NCBI GenBank assembly: GCA_964609495.1
Contig: CAZSTA010000016.1
Location: 1-7,680, forward strand
Direction of reading: 5' to 3'
Length of the DNA stretch: 7,680 nt
Source: CAZSTA01 sp964609495 [NCBI: uncultured bacterium]
GTDB lineage: Bacteria; CAZSTA01
Below the pieces are notes generated by a model. That model ran no database searches and was not told the DNA's origin. It saw only the letters and a list, made by a program, of their open reading frames with translations. The position numbers and the translations under genes were made by a program. How positions within the stretch are numbered: the first letter of the stretch is position 1; every line of letters starts with the position of its first letter. This document shows, piece by piece, positions 6,141 to 7,680 of this stretch.

Positions 6141-7680
6141 ATGGAGAGATATTTTAAACCTTTTTGTATTGCTCCTCACCCGGATGTTATAGGTGCTTGG
6201 AGGGAGGAGTATGAAGCTCGTATGAAGGAATTAGGCGATATGCCTATGGTCAGGATCGCGGAGAAACCCAAGCCCTATGGATTGGATGATGAGGTCATCT
6301 ATCCCAAGGCAGAGATAAGGGGATGGGTCTTGACCGCGCCTCGTCCTCCTATCGTTTCTAAAGTCAGCGGAGTGGTGAGGATAGTGGTGCTTCTAGTCGA
6401 TTTCGAAGATAACGAAGCCTCCACAGACCCAGAACATTATTATGATTTCCTTTTTTCAGATGGAACCTATCCTACTGGTAGCCTGCGCGATTACTATACC
6501 GAAGTTTCCCACGGGAAGGTGTTGTTGTATGGAGATGTATTCGGCTGGTATCGTGCTCCTAATCCTTACTCATACTATACCAATAAACAATATGGGCTCG
6601 GCAAATACCCAAATAACGTTCAAAGGATGGTCGAGGATACGGTAGCTTTAGCCAGCAGTGAGGTTGATTTCTCCCTCTACGATAGCAACAGAGATAATTA
6701 TGTCGATGCTTTGATAGTTGTTCACGCTGGGCCAGGAGCGGAGGTATTCCCTCCTTCGGGAGCGCTGAATAATATATGGTCGCATAAGTGGGTTACTAGC
6801 CATACCTTGGACTATAATGAAGTTAATATGTTCGCCTATCTGACCGTTCCTGAGGATGGGAAGCTGGGGGTATTTGCCCATGAGCTTGGTCATCTCCTCT
6901 TCCGCTGGCCAGACCTTTATGACTATGTTTATCCGAAATCTTCTGGACTGGGGGAGTGGTGTGTGATGGCTTCGGGAAGCTGGAACAATGGGGGCGATAC
7001 TCCTGCTCATCCCTCTGCCTGGTGCAAGCTGCAGCAGGGTTGGATCGATCCTATCACCATCGAAGATAGAGGGATGATAGCTATCCCTAGAGCAAATGAT
7101 TATCAGAGAGTATACAAATTGTGGACTGATGGGAAGCCTAAGGATGAGTATTTCCTCCTGGAGAATCGTAAGAAGCACGGCTTCGATTCCTCTCTTCCGG
7201 GAGAAGGGCTTCTGATCTATCATGTTGATGAGGACCAAACGAATAATAATGACGAGAGACGCTACAAAGTGGGGCTTATGCAAGCTGATGGCAAGAACGA
7301 TCTGGCGAGAATAGGTGGCAATCGAGGGGATGATGGCGATCCCTTCCCCGGCAGTTCTGATAATCGATGTTTCGACGAAAACTCGAATCCCTCTACCGAT
7401 GATTACGACGATTATCCGACCGGGGTCTCGGTTACCGACATCAGCGATCCTGGGAGTATTATGTATGCCCAGGTAGATGTAAGAAAAAGGATAGTCCCAA
7501 CTGGACCTGAAGTGCCAACGCCCACTCCTGAGGAGCTCGAAGCAGGAGTTGAAAAGCTCTCTCTATATGAAATATCTGAGGCTGTTCTTCACCCCTCTCA
7601 TCGGGTCGTGCATCTGGTGACAGAGGTCGAGGGGATCGGGAGATTAAGAGCTAGTGCTTTAGCTGGAATAGGGATCATTA
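6141..7680 (+). CDS. M6 family (immune inhibitor A-type) metallopeptidase, 3' end beyond window
   Basis: Open from ATG 6141 to the window edge: 513 codons plus one base, no stop. Residues 78-450 read as an M6 metalloprotease domain. The first strand is VRIVVLLVDFEDN; then SLRDYYTEVSHGKVLLYGDVFGWY and YDSNRDNYVDALIVVHAGPGAE. The zinc motif is H247-E248-L-G-H251 followed by LLFRWPDLYD, and a Met-turn-like WCVMASGSWNNGG holds M276. PSAWCKLQQGW, EYFLLENRKKHGFD, GEGLLIYHVDE and VGLMQADG are all typical downstream family blocks. A Pro/Thr linker (about 453-463) leads into a second, incomplete region starting ELEAGVEKLSLYEIS. M6 enzymes are usually secreted, but an in-frame stop directly precedes the ATG and residues 1-60 show no signal peptide. 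A single Cys at position 9 (PFCIAPHPDV) lies in the pro-region-like start. The gene follows a small unknown gene by four bases and belongs to the same operon. Peptidase identity is confident; location and substrate are unknown. Confidence 0.9.
   Translation, partial: MERYFKPFCIAPHPDVIGAWREEYEARMKELGDMPMVRIAEKPKPYGLDDEVIYPKAEIRGWVLTAPRPPIVSKVSGVVRIVVLLVDFEDNEASTDPEHYYDFLFSDGTYPTGSLRDYYTEVSHGKVLLYGDVFGWYRAPNPYSYYTNKQYGLGKYPNNVQRMVEDTVALASSEVDFSLYDSNRDNYVDALIVVHAGPGAEVFPPSGALNNIWSHKWVTSHTLDYNEVNMFAYLTVPEDGKLGVFAHELGHLLFRWPDLYDYVYPKSSGLGEWCVMASGSWNNGGDTPAHPSAWCKLQQGWIDPITIEDRGMIAIPRANDYQRVYKLWTDGKPKDEYFLLENRKKHGFDSSLPGEGLLIYHVDEDQTNNNDERRYKVGLMQADGKNDLARIGGNRGDDGDPFPGSSDNRCFDENSNPSTDDYDDYPTGVSVTDISDPGSIMYAQVDVRKRIVPTGPEVPTPTPEELEAGVEKLSLYEISEAVLHPSHRVVHLVTEVEGIGRLRASALAGIGII

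Noticed and set aside
6750-6775. Hairpin GGAGG/CCTCC inside the peptidase gene
   Set aside because: The stem is short, lies mid-gene in the M6 frame, and no start codon suggests a hidden gene.
6648-7283. 211-codon open frame on the minus strand
   Set aside because: It is opposite the M6 catalytic domain, including the zinc motif; the translation resembles no family and lacks a good ribosome site.

Overview
This window looks like chromosomal DNA from an uncultured, non-model bacterium. By sampling a few lines, GC is in the mid-40s percent (not counted exactly). Genes are densely packed on the + strand, start with ATG or GTG, and have strong Shine-Dalgarno sites. Arg is often AGA/AGG, Ile often ATA, and Lys/Glu often AAG/GAG. 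The mix of genes (a DUF721/DciA protein, a RemB-like DUF370 protein, a xylose-isomerase-type TIM barrel, a Gfo/Idh/MocA dehydrogenase, GH38 and an M6 peptidase) is reminiscent of deep-branching environmental phyla such as Poribacteria or Armatimonadota. That placement is a low-confidence guess, because the window holds no marker gene that settles taxonomy.

Layout. Bases 1-34 hold the right part of a short GC-rich hairpin that looks like a dispersed REP-type repeat, followed by a roughly 130-base leader. Bases 163-2150 hold three tightly packed genes: a DciA-like helicase-loader homologue with an added four-cysteine zinc ribbon, a RemB-like DUF370 DNA-binding protein, and a sugar-phosphate isomerase/epimerase-type TIM barrel whose GTG start overlaps the remB stop. 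Bases 2151-2262 are a gap with a 13-base direct repeat (12/13 matches) just before the next ribosome binding site, and may carry a promoter or operator. Bases 2263 to the right edge hold a second compact run: an NAD-dependent Gfo/Idh/MocA dehydrogenase, a cytoplasmic GH38 alpha-mannosidase, an unrecognised 118-residue protein with a basic tail, and an M6-type metallopeptidase that runs off the end of the window.

How the genes may fit together (inference). The isomerase, dehydrogenase and GH38 enzyme look like an intracellular module for opening alpha-mannosides and oxidising or isomerising the released sugar or a cyclitol. No transporter is visible. The M6 peptidase and the unknown small protein are spaced as part of the same operon, so the locus might handle mannosylated proteins or peptides. 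However, the peptidase has no signal peptide and its zinc motif has unusual spacing.

The most notable points are the zinc-ribbon DciA variant, the fusion of a replication/nucleoid-type gene pair to a carbohydrate operon through a stop/start overlap, the unusual M6 peptidase, the uncharacterised protein before it, and the direct repeat at 2212-2241. I found no CRISPR array, tRNA, rRNA, insertion sequence or convincing terminator.
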